Under the pieces are notes generated by a model that searched no databases, was not told the origin of the DNA, and saw nothing but the letters and a program-made list of their open reading frames with translations. Both the position numbers and the translations under genes were made by a program. From an uncultured Paracoccaceae bacterium (GTDB lineage: Bacteria; Pseudomonadota; Alphaproteobacteria; Rhodobacterales; Rhodobacteraceae), in the NCBI GenBank assembly GCA_947498985.1, contig CANMMF010000005.1, positions 186,001 to 250,000 of the forward strand: a DNA stretch of 64,000 bases. Direction: 5' to 3'. Shown here in pieces: positions 13,895 to 25,910 of the stretch (the first letter of the stretch is position 1; each line of letters starts with the position of its first letter).

Positions 13895-14228
13895 GGCGGA
13901 TCCGCGCGGTGCGCTGACCCGGGTGACACAGATCCAAGGATGAAACACCGTCCCGGAGCGATGCTGCCGCGTCGGGACGGCCCCGACGACAAAGGCCCGT
14001 CGATCCAGGGCGGGCCTGATTGCTGTGATGCGGCTTGACCCCTTGGCGTGCATCACAAATCGCGAGGCACTGGCAAATCTACAGGACAAAGTGGCCATTC
14101 AGAAGCGCAAGGGCCCCGGTCTGAGATCCGCGCATGGGTGCGCGTCCTCACAAACCTTCCCGGATCGACGAGGGCCCCGTGGCGGCCAGCTCTCAGCAAC
14201 CGCCACGCGCACCGTCAACCCGTCGCGA
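13895..14228. other. Intergenic region after uvrA with hairpins, no gene seen
   Basis: This 334-base stretch separates two convergent genes. Hairpins CCGTCCCG...CGGGACGG (13948-13980) and AGGCCCG...CGGGCCT (13993-14017) may end the uvrA transcript, although neither is followed by a T-run. Short open frames here have unconvincing composition and no ribosome site. I see no RNA gene that I can name. Confidence 0.5.
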
Positions 14229-14435
14229 TCAGTTCTTGGTCTTGCAGGTGTTGATCCCCAGCATGGCATAGGGCGGGCATGTTCCCAGCGCGGCGGTGCC
14301 CAGCATCACGACACCGATGATGCCCGCGATCCAGGCGAGCGCGCCGCCGAGCGAGGAAAAGGCCAGGATCAACAGAACCACCCCGACCACGGCGCGGATC
14401 ATCCGGTCGGTGTTTCCAACATTCTTCGCAAACAT
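14229..14435 (-). CDS. DUF2892 (YgaP-like transmembrane) small membrane protein
   Basis: The 68-residue product fits DUF2892. It has an N-terminal NVGNTDRMIRAVVG motif, two membrane helices (about residues 13-28 and 32-50) and a C-terminal GTCPPYAMLGINTC with two cysteines. Such proteins occur alone or fused to rhodanese domains and are often linked to sulfur or redox metabolism. GGGAG precedes the ATG. About 60 bases upstream is a near-perfect FnrL box, so oxygen-dependent control is likely. The exact role is unknown. Confidence 0.85.
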   Translation of the reverse strand: MFAKNVGNTDRMIRAVVGVVLLILAFSSLGGALAWIAGIIGVVMLGTAALGTCPPYAMLGINTCKTKN

Positions 14436-14494
14436 CGCTCTACTCCCAAGGTTTGTCTGTGATCTATCTTTAGGATGAATGCGACATCGGGAAT

Positions 14495-14508
14495 ATGATG
14501 CAGATCAA
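14495..14508 (-). promoter_or_regulatory. FnrL (FNR-type) box upstream of the DUF2892 gene
   Basis: Read on the minus strand this is TTGATCTGCATCAT, one mismatch from the FNR consensus TTGAT-N4-ATCAA. It is 60 bases from the start codon, which would place it near -41 of a promoter. It overlaps the stop codon of the upstream dehydrogenase gene. Confidence 0.65.
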
Positions 14509-15377
14509 CCGCGCCCGCGGTTTTCGAACCGCGGCAGCATGGCAGAGAAATCGCGGCCCCTGCCGTCCTCCTCTTCCACAAAACGCTGGTAAAGCGCCAG
14601 TGCCGTCTGACCCATGGGTGTATCGGCATCCGCCGCCTCCGCGGCCTGCTGGGCGAGACCCAGATCCTTGAGCATGAGCTCTGCCGCGAATCCGGGTGTG
14701 TAATTGTTGTCGGCGGGGCTCTGAGGGCCGACACCGGGGGCGGGGCAATAGGCGTTCATCGACCACGAGTAGCCCGAAGAGGTCGAGACCACGTCGAACA
14801 TCGCCTCGCGCGCGAGACCCAGCTTGTCGGCCAGCGCAAAGGCCTCGCAAGTGGCGATCATGGTCACGCCGAGGATCATGTTGTTGCAGATCTTGGCCGC
14901 CTGACCGTTGCCCGCCGGGCCGCAATGCACGGCTTTCTGGCCCATGATCTCGAAAAGCGGGGCGGCCTTCTCGAAGGCGGCGGCGTCGCCGCCCACCATG
15001 AATGTCAGCGTGCCCGCCGCCGCACCCCCGATGCCGCCGGAGACCGGGGCGTCGAGTGCGCCGTGCCCTGCGGCTGCGGCCTCTTCGGCCACCGCGCGGG
15101 CGCTTTCCACATCGACGGTCGAGCAATCCAGCAGCACCGCGCCTTTGGCCATCACCGGGATGATCCCGGCGGCAACGTCGCGCAGAATCGCGCCGTTGGG
15201 CAGCATGGTGATCACCACATCGGCGTCGCGCGCGGCGTCCTGTGCCGTGGCCACCGCATGCACCCCTTCGGCTTGGGTGCCCGCCACGTCAAAGCCCGCC
15301 ACATCATGGCCGGCCCTGGCCAGGTTGGCCGCCATCGGCGCGCCCATATTGCCCAGCCCGATAAACCCGATCTTCAT
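14505..15377 (-). other. mmsB: Possible internal start: separate 3-hydroxyisobutyrate dehydrogenase (mmsB)
   Basis: ATG at 15377, preceded by AGGGAGAG with 5-base spacing, would give a free 290-residue dehydrogenase. That is the normal length of MmsB, beginning MKIGFIGLGNMG exactly as usual. It oxidises 3-hydroxyisobutyrate to methylmalonate semialdehyde. This entry records the alternative reading of the C-terminal half of the fused frame. Confidence 0.6.
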
Positions 15378-16427
15378 GCCACTCTCCCTTGGTTTTTCGA
15401 ATTCCAGCTTCTCCGCACCAAGCGGCATCAGCATCGCCGAGAGGTGCACCGCAGGGACCCGGTCGAGCGTATGCCGCCATTTCGGCGTTCTGTCCTTGTC
15501 GATGATGGCCGCGCGGATGCCTTCGAGAAAGTCCCCTTTCTGCATGATCCGGTGGCTGACCCGGTATTCCATCTCGAGCGCGCGCCGGATCGACAGCGAC
15601 GGCCCGCGCAGCCGGTGCAGCATCTCCAGCGTCACCGCCATCGAGAGCGGCGCGTTGCGCGACAGGGATTTCAGCGCCTGCGCGGCAAAGTCGCTGTCAT
15701 CGTGGCGCAATCCGTTGAGCAAGGCGCGCAGGTCCTCGGCGGCAAAAAGCGCGTCGATCTGCGGTTTCAGATCCGCCAGCGGCGCGGCGGGCGCGGGCTG
15801 AGCCGCGGCGGCGATGGCGGCGGGGTCTCCGCTGGCGACCAGCTGGGCCTTCAGCGCCTCCCACCCGGCTTCGGGCAGGTAGTGGTCGGCGAAGCCCGCA
15901 TGGATCGCGTCGCCCGGCCCCATCCGGGTGGTGGTGAGCCCGAGATACTCGCCAAGCCGCCCCGGCGCGCGCGCCAGAAGGTAGGAGCCGCCCACATCCG
16001 GCACAAAGCCGATGGAGCATTCGGGCATGGAGACGCGCGAACTGTCACCGACAATCCGGTGGCTGGCATGACCGCCGAGCCCGACACCGCCACCCATGGT
16101 AAAGCCTTGCAGGAACGCGACGATCGGCTTGGGATATTCCGAGATCTTTGCATTGAGACGATATTCGTCGCGCCAGAAGCGGCGGCCATAAGCGAGATCT
16201 CCCTTCATGCCGGTCTCGTACATCTCGGCAATGTCGCCACCGGCGCAGAACGCCTTCTCACCCTCTGCGTCGAGCAGGATCAGGGCGATATTGTCATCCG
16301 ATTGCCAGGCGTCGAGCGCGTCTTCGATGGCCAGGCACATCTCGTAGGTGAGCGCGTTGAGCGCCTCGGGGCGGTTGAGCGTGATGCGGCCGGCGCGGCC
16401 CTCGATGCGGATGCGGATGTCAGACAT
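14505..16427 (-). CDS. Fused 3-hydroxyisobutyryl-CoA hydrolase / 3-hydroxyisobutyrate dehydrogenase
   Basis: One uninterrupted 640-codon frame encodes two consecutive enzymes of valine breakdown. Residues 1-350 are a crotonase-fold 3-hydroxyisobutyryl-CoA hydrolase (AFCAGGDI; TMGGGVGLGGHAS; MPECSIGFVPDVGGS). Residues 351-640 are an NAD-dependent 3-hydroxyisobutyrate dehydrogenase (GFIGLGNMGAPMA; DAPVSGGIGGAAAGTL; GNGQAAKICNNMIL). The ATG at 16427 follows AAGGAC. At the junction there is no stop: AGGGAGAG and an in-frame ATG at 15377 could also start the dehydrogenase separately. So the product may be a bifunctional protein, two proteins, or both. The isobutyryl-CoA dehydrogenase gene lies just upstream. 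Confidence 0.8.
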   Translation of the reverse strand: MSDIRIRIEGRAGRITLNRPEALNALTYEMCLAIEDALDAWQSDDNIALILLDAEGEKAFCAGGDIAEMYETGMKGDLAYGRRFWRDEYRLNAKISEYPKPIVAFLQGFTMGGGVGLGGHASHRIVGDSSRVSMPECSIGFVPDVGGSYLLARAPGRLGEYLGLTTTRMGPGDAIHAGFADHYLPEAGWEALKAQLVASGDPAAIAAAAQPAPAAPLADLKPQIDALFAAEDLRALLNGLRHDDSDFAAQALKSLSRNAPLSMAVTLEMLHRLRGPSLSIRRALEMEYRVSHRIMQKGDFLEGIRAAIIDKDRTPKWRHTLDRVPAVHLSAMLMPLGAEKLEFEKPRESGMKIGFIGLGNMGAPMAANLARAGHDVAGFDVAGTQAEGVHAVATAQDAARDADVVITMLPNGAILRDVAAGIIPVMAKGAVLLDCSTVDVESARAVAEEAAAAGHGALDAPVSGGIGGAAAGTLTFMVGGDAAAFEKAAPLFEIMGQKAVHCGPAGNGQAAKICNNMILGVTMIATCEAFALADKLGLAREAMFDVVSTSSGYSWSMNAYCPAPGVGPQSPADNNYTPGFAAELMLKDLGLAQQAAEAADADTPMGQTALALYQRFVEEEDGRGRDFSAMLPRFENRGRG

Positions 16428-16452
16428 GGGGGTCCTTGCGGTGAGGGCGGGA

Positions 16453-16507
16453 GCGAGGGGCCAGCCCCTCGCGCTCCCCGGCGGTATATGGAAAGAGAAG
16501 AAACAGG
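16453..16507 (+). repeat. GC-hairpin/trailer intergenic repeat, copy D
   Basis: GCGAGGGGC-ca-GCCCCTCGC is a perfect 9-bp stem, followed by CCCCGGCGGTATATGGAAAGAGAAGAA. The trailer resembles copy A (GGCGGTATTTTCAAAGAGAAGAA). It lies between the acyl-CoA dehydrogenase and hydrolase genes on their antisense side. Confidence 0.6.
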
Positions 16508-16515
16508 GGGGCGGC

Positions 16516-17655
16516 TCAGCGGGCGAGCATGGCGCGGGCCACGATGAGGCGCATGATCTCGTTGGTGCCTTCGAGGATCTGGTGCACCCTGAGATCGCGG
16601 ACCAGTTTTTCGATGCCGTAATCGGCGAGATAGCCGTAGCCGCCATGCAGTTGCAGGCATTGATCGACGGTTTTCGAGCCCGCCTCGGTCACAAATTTCT
16701 TGGCCATTGCGCAGAACTTGGTGGCGTCGGGCGCGCCCTGATCGAGCTTCCAGGCGGCCTGGCGCAGGAAGGTGCGGGCGGCCTGCAGCTCGATCTCCAT
16801 ATCCGCAAGACGGAATTGCAGCGCCTGGAACTGGTCGATGGGTTTGCCGAAAGCCTGGCGCTCGGCCATGTAGGCGAGCGTGGCATCGAGCCCCGCCTGT
16901 GCGGCACCCAGCGAGCAGGCGGCGATGTTGAGCCGCCCGCCATCGAGCCCGTTCATCGCGTATTTGAAGCCCGCGCCTTCGTCGCCCACAAGCATCGCAT
17001 GCGGGGTCACGCAATCGTCGAACTGCACTTGCGTCGTGGGTTGGCTGCGCCAGCCCATCTTGTCCTCGAGCCCGCCGAAGCTGAGCCCCGGGCTGCCCGC
17101 CTCCACAATCACCGTCGAGACGCCGCGCGGGCCGTCTTCGCCTGTGCGCACCATGACCACATAGGCGTCCGAATAACCGCCGCCGGAGATGAACGCCTTG
17201 GTTCCGTTGAGCCGGTAGCCTTCGTTGGTTTTCTCGGCGCGCGTCTTCAGAGCGGCGGCATCGGAGCCCGAGCCCGGTTCGGTCAGGCAGTAGGAGAGCA
17301 CCGTCTGCATGGTCATCGCGCGCGGCAGGATCTCGGCCTTGAGCGCGTCGGAGCCGAACCGGTCGATCATCTTGGCGCACATGTTGTGTATCGACAGGAA
17401 CGCCGCGACCGAGGGGCAGGCCATGGAGAGCGCCTCGAAGACCAGCGTCGCGTCGAGCCGGGAGAGGCCCGAGCCGCCTTGCTCTTCGGAGACATAGAGC
17501 CCGCCGAAGCCCAGCTCGGCCAGCTGCGGCCAGAGCGGTTTCGGAATGGTGCCATCCGCTTCCCACTGCCGGGCATGCGGCGCGATATGCTCCTGCCCGA
17601 AGGCATGCGCCATGTCGAAAATGGCGGTTTGTTCTTCGGACAGGGCAAAATCCAT
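16516..17655 (-). CDS. Acyl-CoA dehydrogenase, probably isobutyryl-CoA dehydrogenase
   Basis: This 379-residue FAD enzyme is of the acyl-CoA dehydrogenase family. It shows the N-terminal DFALSEEQTAIFDMAHAF, the FAD-contact segment YCLTEPGSGSDAAALKT, FISGGGYSDAYVVM, and the C-terminal HQILEGTNEIMRLIVAR. The resemblance to isobutyryl-CoA dehydrogenases and its position directly upstream of the hydrolase/dehydrogenase fusion support a role in valine degradation (isobutyryl-CoA to methacrylyl-CoA). The missing intermediate step, a methacrylyl-CoA hydratase, is not adjacent; the enoyl-CoA hydratase near 29 kb could supply it. Confidence 0.88.
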   Translation of the reverse strand: MDFALSEEQTAIFDMAHAFGQEHIAPHARQWEADGTIPKPLWPQLAELGFGGLYVSEEQGGSGLSRLDATLVFEALSMACPSVAAFLSIHNMCAKMIDRFGSDALKAEILPRAMTMQTVLSYCLTEPGSGSDAAALKTRAEKTNEGYRLNGTKAFISGGGYSDAYVVMVRTGEDGPRGVSTVIVEAGSPGLSFGGLEDKMGWRSQPTTQVQFDDCVTPHAMLVGDEGAGFKYAMNGLDGGRLNIAACSLGAAQAGLDATLAYMAERQAFGKPIDQFQALQFRLADMEIELQAARTFLRQAAWKLDQGAPDATKFCAMAKKFVTEAGSKTVDQCLQLHGGYGYLADYGIEKLVRDLRVHQILEGTNEIMRLIVARAMLAR

Positions 17656-17758
17656 GGCGCGGCTCCGGTGACGGTGTGGCTGAATTGAACGCTTGTTCAG
17701 ATTGTGCCGGAAGCGCGCGCGTCTTGCAAGTCTGCCGATGGCGGCGGTGCGTGCGGGC

Positions 17759-18898
17759 CTATCCGCGCCAGATCCAGCCGCCGCCGAACACCCGCGTGCC
17801 GTCGGGGGCGTAGAACACGCAGGCCTGGCCGGGAGAGACGCCTTCTTCGGGGGTCAGAAGCTCCACCGTGGCCTCTGTCCGCGAAATCGGGCGCAGAATC
17901 GCGTCGCGCGGCGGGCGGGTGGAGCGGACCTTCACCGCCAGCGGCCATTCGCTCCGGGAGGTGATCGGCTCATCTCCCAGCCAGTTGATCTCGCGCAGCG
18001 GCACGGTGCGCGTCGCCAGCATTTCCTTGGGGCCGACGATCACGCGGCGGGTCTCCACATCGAGGCGCGTGACGTAGAGCGGATCGGAGAGCCCGCCGAT
18101 CCCGAGCCCGCGGCGCTGGCCAATGGTGTAGTGGATCACGCCGCGATGCTGGCCGAGCACGCGCCCGTCGGCATGCACGATCTCACCCGGTTCCGCCGAG
18201 CCGGGGCGCAGTTTCTCGATGACGGCGGCGTAATTGCCGTCCGGCACAAAGCAGATGTCCTGACTGTCGGGTTTGTCCGCAACAGCGAGGCCGTATTTCT
18301 CCGCAAGCGCGCGGGTGTCCTCTTTCGAGGGCAGGTGACCCAACGGAAACCGCAGGAAATCGAGCTGTTCGGCGGTGGTCGAGAACAGGAAATAGGACTG
18401 GTCCCGGCTGGCGTCGGCGGCGTTGTGCAGCTCTGCGCCGCGCGCGCCCATCTTGCGCTGGATGTAATGCCCGGTCGCCATGCAGTCGGCGTCGAGATCG
18501 CGCGCGGTTTCCAGCAGATCCTTGAACTTGACCCGCTCGTTGCACCGGATACAGGGCACGGGCGTGGCGCCGCCGAGATAGCTGTCGGCAAACTCGTCGA
18601 TCACCGCGTCCTTGAAAATGTTTTCGTAATCAAGGACGTAGTGCGGGAACCCCATGTCCTCCGCAACGCGGCGCGCATCGTGAATGTCGAGGCCCGCGCA
18701 GCAGGCGCCCTTTTTGGCCAGCGCCGCGCCGTGGTCGTAAAGCTGCAGGGTCACCCCCACGACGTCATAACCTTCGTCTTTCAGCATGGCCGCCACGACA
18801 GAGCTGTCGACGCCGCCGGACATGGCAACGACAACCCGCGTGTCGGACGGGGCTTTGGGCAGGCCTAGCGAATTCAGCTTCGGCGCATCGAGGGGCAT
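17759..18898 (-). CDS. mnmA: tRNA 2-thiouridine(34) synthase
   Basis: MnmA (379 residues) thiolates U34 of Lys, Glu and Gln tRNAs. The PP-loop [12 protein letters not shown] is near the N-terminus. The catalytic cysteines are in [10 protein letters not shown] and [10 protein letters not shown]. The central segment binds tRNA and the C-terminus is a beta-barrel. I start at 18898 ([12 protein letters not shown]) because GGAGAG precedes it; the longer frame to 18952 has no such site. It is a single gene whose start faces sciP. Confidence 0.95.
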   Translation of the reverse strand: MPLDAPKLNSLGLPKAPSDTRVVVAMSGGVDSSVVAAMLKDEGYDVVGVTLQLYDHGAALAKKGACCAGLDIHDARRVAEDMGFPHYVLDYENIFKDAVIDEFADSYLGGATPVPCIRCNERVKFKDLLETARDLDADCMATGHYIQRKMGARGAELHNAADASRDQSYFLFSTTAEQLDFLRFPLGHLPSKEDTRALAEKYGLAVADKPDSQDICFVPDGNYAAVIEKLRPGSAEPGEIVHADGRVLGQHRGVIHYTIGQRRGLGIGGLSDPLYVTRLDVETRRVIVGPKEMLATRTVPLREINWLGDEPITSRSEWPLAVKVRSTRPPRDAILRPISRTEATVELLTPEEGVSPGQACVFYAPDGTRVFGGGWIWRG

Positions 18899-18960
18899 GG
18901 CGTCTCTCCGAGGAATTGGCCGGAAATATAGGAAAATCCTACCTATTCTCAAGAGCCGGT

Positions 18961-18975
18961 TTTAGGTGCTGTTAA
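18961..18975 (+). promoter_or_regulatory. Candidate CtrA box upstream of sciP
   Basis: TTTA-GGTGCTG-TTAA differs by one base from the CtrA consensus TTAA-N7-TTAA. It lies 46 bases before the sciP start. CtrA control of sciP is established in Caulobacter; here it is inferred from the site. Confidence 0.55.
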
Positions 18976-19020
18976 GTCGCATGCGGCCAGATACGGGGCA
19001 AATTGAAACGAGGGAATGCC

Positions 19021-19299
19021 ATGTATCTCAAAAAGGTCGATGGGCCGCGCTCGGTCAAGCTGCCGGATGGCACCTTTCTGACGCGGGCCGACTTGCCGCC
19101 GCGCGACACCAAACGCTGGGTGGCCTCTCGCAAGGCGGCGGTGGTCAATGCGGTGCAGTTCGGGCTGCTTTCCGTCGATCAGGCCAAGGACCGCTATGCG
19201 CTCAGCGAAGAGGAGTTGCAGGAGTGGTTGCAAGCGGCGAGCTGCCATGGTCTCGACGCACTTAAAACGACAAGACTGCAGAAATATCGTCAACCGTAG
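19021..19299 (+). CDS. sciP: SciP-type CtrA inhibitor (DUF1153)
   Basis: This 92-residue helix-turn-helix protein belongs to the DUF1153/SciP family. Conserved blocks are [33 protein letters not shown] and the recognition region [22 protein letters not shown]. In Caulobacter SciP binds CtrA and blocks its recruitment of RNA polymerase. Immediate linkage to ctrA is typical for Rhodobacterales. The ATG at 19021 follows CGAGGGAATGCC; the upstream in-frame ATG at 19003 would add six unconserved residues. Confidence 0.92.
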   Translation: MYLKKVDGPRSVKLPDGTFLTRADLPPRDTKRWVASRKAAVVNAVQFGLLSVDQAKDRYALSEEELQEWLQAASCHGLDALKTTRLQKYRQP

Positions 19300-19326
19300 G
19301 TTGCAATTCGCAACTTCGGCGATATG

Positions 19327-19341
19327 GTAATTGTGCGTTAA
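19327..19341 (+). promoter_or_regulatory. Candidate CtrA box upstream of ctrA
   Basis: GTAA-TTGTGCG-TTAA is one mismatch from TTAA-N7-TTAA, and the second half reads TTAACTAT, close to the TTAACCAT half-site. It is 53 bases upstream of the ctrA start, in the 95-base sciP-ctrA spacer, and suggests autoregulation. Confidence 0.6.
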
Positions 19342-19394
19342 CTATTCTGAGACAGGCTGGCGCGAGCTCAAGGGACAATATTTGGAGATCGCAG

Positions 19395-24423
<5,029 letters not shown>

Positions 24424-24478
24424 CGCCTGTTCGGGCCATCCGCTTCGCCAAGCCTTTGATACAGAACAGAGAAAACCA

Positions 24479-24516
24479 CGCTCGCGGCGCGCCCCGCGAG
24501 CGGTGTCTCATTTTGT
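24479..24516 (+). terminator. Probable terminator of ligA-recG
   Basis: CGCTCGCGG-cgcgcc-CCGCGAGCG is a perfect 9-bp stem, with a TTTTG tract 8 bases later. It separates recG from the SOS-controlled small gene. Confidence 0.6.
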
Positions 24517-24539
24517 TCTCAAATGTTCTCATAAAGTTC
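24515..24539 (+). promoter_or_regulatory. SOS (LexA) box with an extra half-site, upstream of a 40-codon gene
   Basis: GTTC occurs three times, at 24515, 24525 and 24536. The last two form an exact GTTC-N7-GTTC LexA site (24525-24539); the first is 6 bases before it. The next gene on this strand starts at 24605. Nothing else downstream for 240 bases could be its target, since the following gene is on the opposite strand. Confidence 0.8.
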
Positions 24540-24604
24540 TTTACTCTCCGTTAAGGATGTGAGAACAAAGGAGCAACAAGACGACACACACCAAGGAGGC
24601 CGCC

Positions 24605-24727
24605 ATGATCGATACCGTCAAGACCGCGCTGCAACGTCAGGAAGGCACGCTCTGGCAGGATGCGCTGGGTGCGGTGTCGCTTGTGATCATCCTTGTGGGC
24701 CTGCTGCATCTGCCCGCTGTTTTCTAG
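24605..24727 (+). CDS. SOS-linked 40-residue single-pass membrane protein, function unknown
   Basis: The frame starts at an ATG five bases after a perfect AGGAGG and encodes 40 residues: a charged amphipathic N-terminus (MIDTVKTALQRQEGTLWQDA) and one membrane helix (about residues 21-39). It has its own SOS box upstream and its own strong terminator downstream, so it is a monocistronic damage-inducible unit. In Caulobacter the SOS-induced SidA is a 29-residue inner-membrane division inhibitor; this gene has the same architecture, but no sequence relationship is claimed. Division inhibitor or membrane-stress peptide are hypotheses. Confidence 0.75.
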   Translation: MIDTVKTALQRQEGTLWQDALGAVSLVIILVGLLHLPAVF

Positions 24728-24967
24728 AGTTTCTGCCTGCGTGTTCCTCTGATCCCGGCGCTGGCCTGTTCCTGTCCCGAACCGGCCTGCCTGTCCCCAA
24801 CACGAAACCCGGTCGACCACCGGTTTCGGCCCGGGATCGTCCTCAAGACGCGCCACTTTCCGCCGCCTCCGTCCCCGGAGCGCGGCGGTTTTTTTTGGAG
24901 GTTCAGGGATTGGCAATCCGGCGTCCGGACATTGCCCGTGCCGCTGAAGACAAACCGAAGGACGGTG
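24728..24967 (+). other. Long 3' untranslated segment of the SOS-linked gene, possible small RNA
   Basis: Between the 40-codon gene and the terminator lies about 130 bases with no credible frame. It includes a stem of GAAACC-CGGT against ACCGGTTTC (one bulged base) around 24802-24824. If transcription runs to the terminator, the transcript would be about 300 nt and mostly non-coding, so a regulatory 3' RNA is possible. No known family is recognised. Confidence 0.3.
24860..24896 (+). terminator. Strong terminator after the SOS-linked unit
   Basis: CCGCCGCCTCCG-tccc-CGGAG-c-GCGGCGG, a 12-bp stem with one bulged C, is followed by eight Ts. It ends plus-strand transcription before the convergent Fe-S scaffold-like gene. 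Confidence 0.9.
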
Positions 24968-25420
24968 TTACGCCGATTGAGCGGCCTGCGCCTGCTCGGC
25001 GGCCTCAGATGCCGCATCGAGCGCCAGCAATATCGAAGCATGGCGGTTCTTGTAGGCGGCGGCGGGGCGCAGAACCTCAAGCCCGTCGAACGGGGCGGGC
25101 GGGGTAGGCCCGTCCTCTTTCAGCATGGCGCGCAAAGCGTTGCGGGCCTGTGTTATTTCGGCCCCGGTCCGGCCGATGATGGCGCGGCCGACAACAGATG
25201 CAGCCGCCTGTCCCAGCGCGCAGGCCTTCACGTCCTGTCCGTATTCGGCCACGCGCCCGTCGCGCAGGACCAGATCGACCGTCACCGTGGAGCCGCAAAG
25301 CGGCGAGCGTTTCTTGACGCTGGCATCGGGATTTTCCAGCCGCGCGGTATGCGGAATATCGGCGGCCAGTTCCAGGATCCGGCCGGAATAGAGCTTGATC
25401 AGGTCGTTCTCGCCGGACAT
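24968..25420 (-). CDS. Iron-sulfur cluster assembly scaffold-like protein (NifU N-terminal/IscU fold)
   Basis: This 150-residue protein has the IscU/SufU fold: LIKLYSGRILELAADIP at the N-terminus, Cys42 in SPLCGSTVTVDL and Cys68 in VKACALGQAAASVVG. Canonical scaffolds have three cysteines and CGD after the first. Here the third cysteine region (AAYKNRHASILLAL, about 120-133) has none, and CGD is CGS. It may therefore be a carrier or sulfur-transfer relative rather than a complete scaffold. ATG at 25420 follows AAGGAAA. It is divergent from hisI. Confidence 0.75.
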   Translation of the reverse strand: MSGENDLIKLYSGRILELAADIPHTARLENPDASVKKRSPLCGSTVTVDLVLRDGRVAEYGQDVKACALGQAAASVVGRAIIGRTGAEITQARNALRAMLKEDGPTPPAPFDGLEVLRPAAAYKNRHASILLALDAASEAAEQAQAAQSA

Positions 25421-25487
25421 GGCTTTTCCTTTTGCGTCGCTCCCCATACATAGGCGCGACCCGCCCGGCTGCAAAAGGATTTTTCCC

Positions 25488-25847
25488 ATGCTCTTCGATC
25501 CAGCGAGTTTGCGCTACGATGCCAACGGTCTCGTTCCGTGCATCGCGCAGGAGGCCGAGACCGGTGAAGTGCTGATGATGGCCTGGATGAACGCCGAAGC
25601 CGTGGCGCGCACGCTTCGGTCGGGTCGCGTGACCTATTGGTCGCGCTCGCGCCAGGCGTTCTGGGTCAAGGGTGAGACCTCCGGTCACACGCAAGAGCTG
25701 GTCGATCTGCGCGTGGATTGCGACCGCGATTGCCTTCTGGCGCTGGTCCGGCAGGAGGGTGCCGCCTGCCACACCAACCGGCGGGTGTGTTTTTATACCT
25801 CGGTTATGGGGGAAGAGACCGAACTGATGGCGCCTCTGGAGGGCTAG
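25488..25847 (+). CDS. hisI: Phosphoribosyl-AMP cyclohydrolase
   Basis: HisI (119 residues) opens the adenine ring of phosphoribosyl-AMP, the third step of histidine synthesis. The core is complete: VLMMAWMNAEAV, YWSRSRQAFWVKGETSGHTQ, the metal site DCDRDCLLALV and CHTNRRVCFY. It is the stand-alone form without a HisE domain. The ATG at 25488 follows AAAAGGA. No other his gene is nearby. A GC hairpin repeat follows. Confidence 0.95.
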   Translation: MLFDPASLRYDANGLVPCIAQEAETGEVLMMAWMNAEAVARTLRSGRVTYWSRSRQAFWVKGETSGHTQELVDLRVDCDRDCLLALVRQEGAACHTNRRVCFYTSVMGEETELMAPLEG

Positions 25848-25850
25848 GCA

Positions 25851-25900
25851 CCGGGGCGCTGCCCCGGACCCCGGCGGTATTTTCAAAGAGAAGAAGCAGC
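25851..25900 (+). repeat. GC-hairpin/trailer intergenic repeat, copy A
   Basis: CCGGGGC-gct-GCCCCGG hairpin, then ACCCCGGCGGTATTTTC and AAAGAGAAGAAGCAG. It lies between convergent hisI and gluQ and probably acts as a two-way terminator. Related copies are at 16453, 31967 and (inverted) 58291. Confidence 0.75.
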
Positions 25901-25910
25901 AAGGGGTATC

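Noticed and set aside
14025-14462. Plus-strand frames in the uvrA-DUF2892 gap
   Set aside because: They overlap the DUF2892 gene in antisense or lack ribosome site and meaningful composition.
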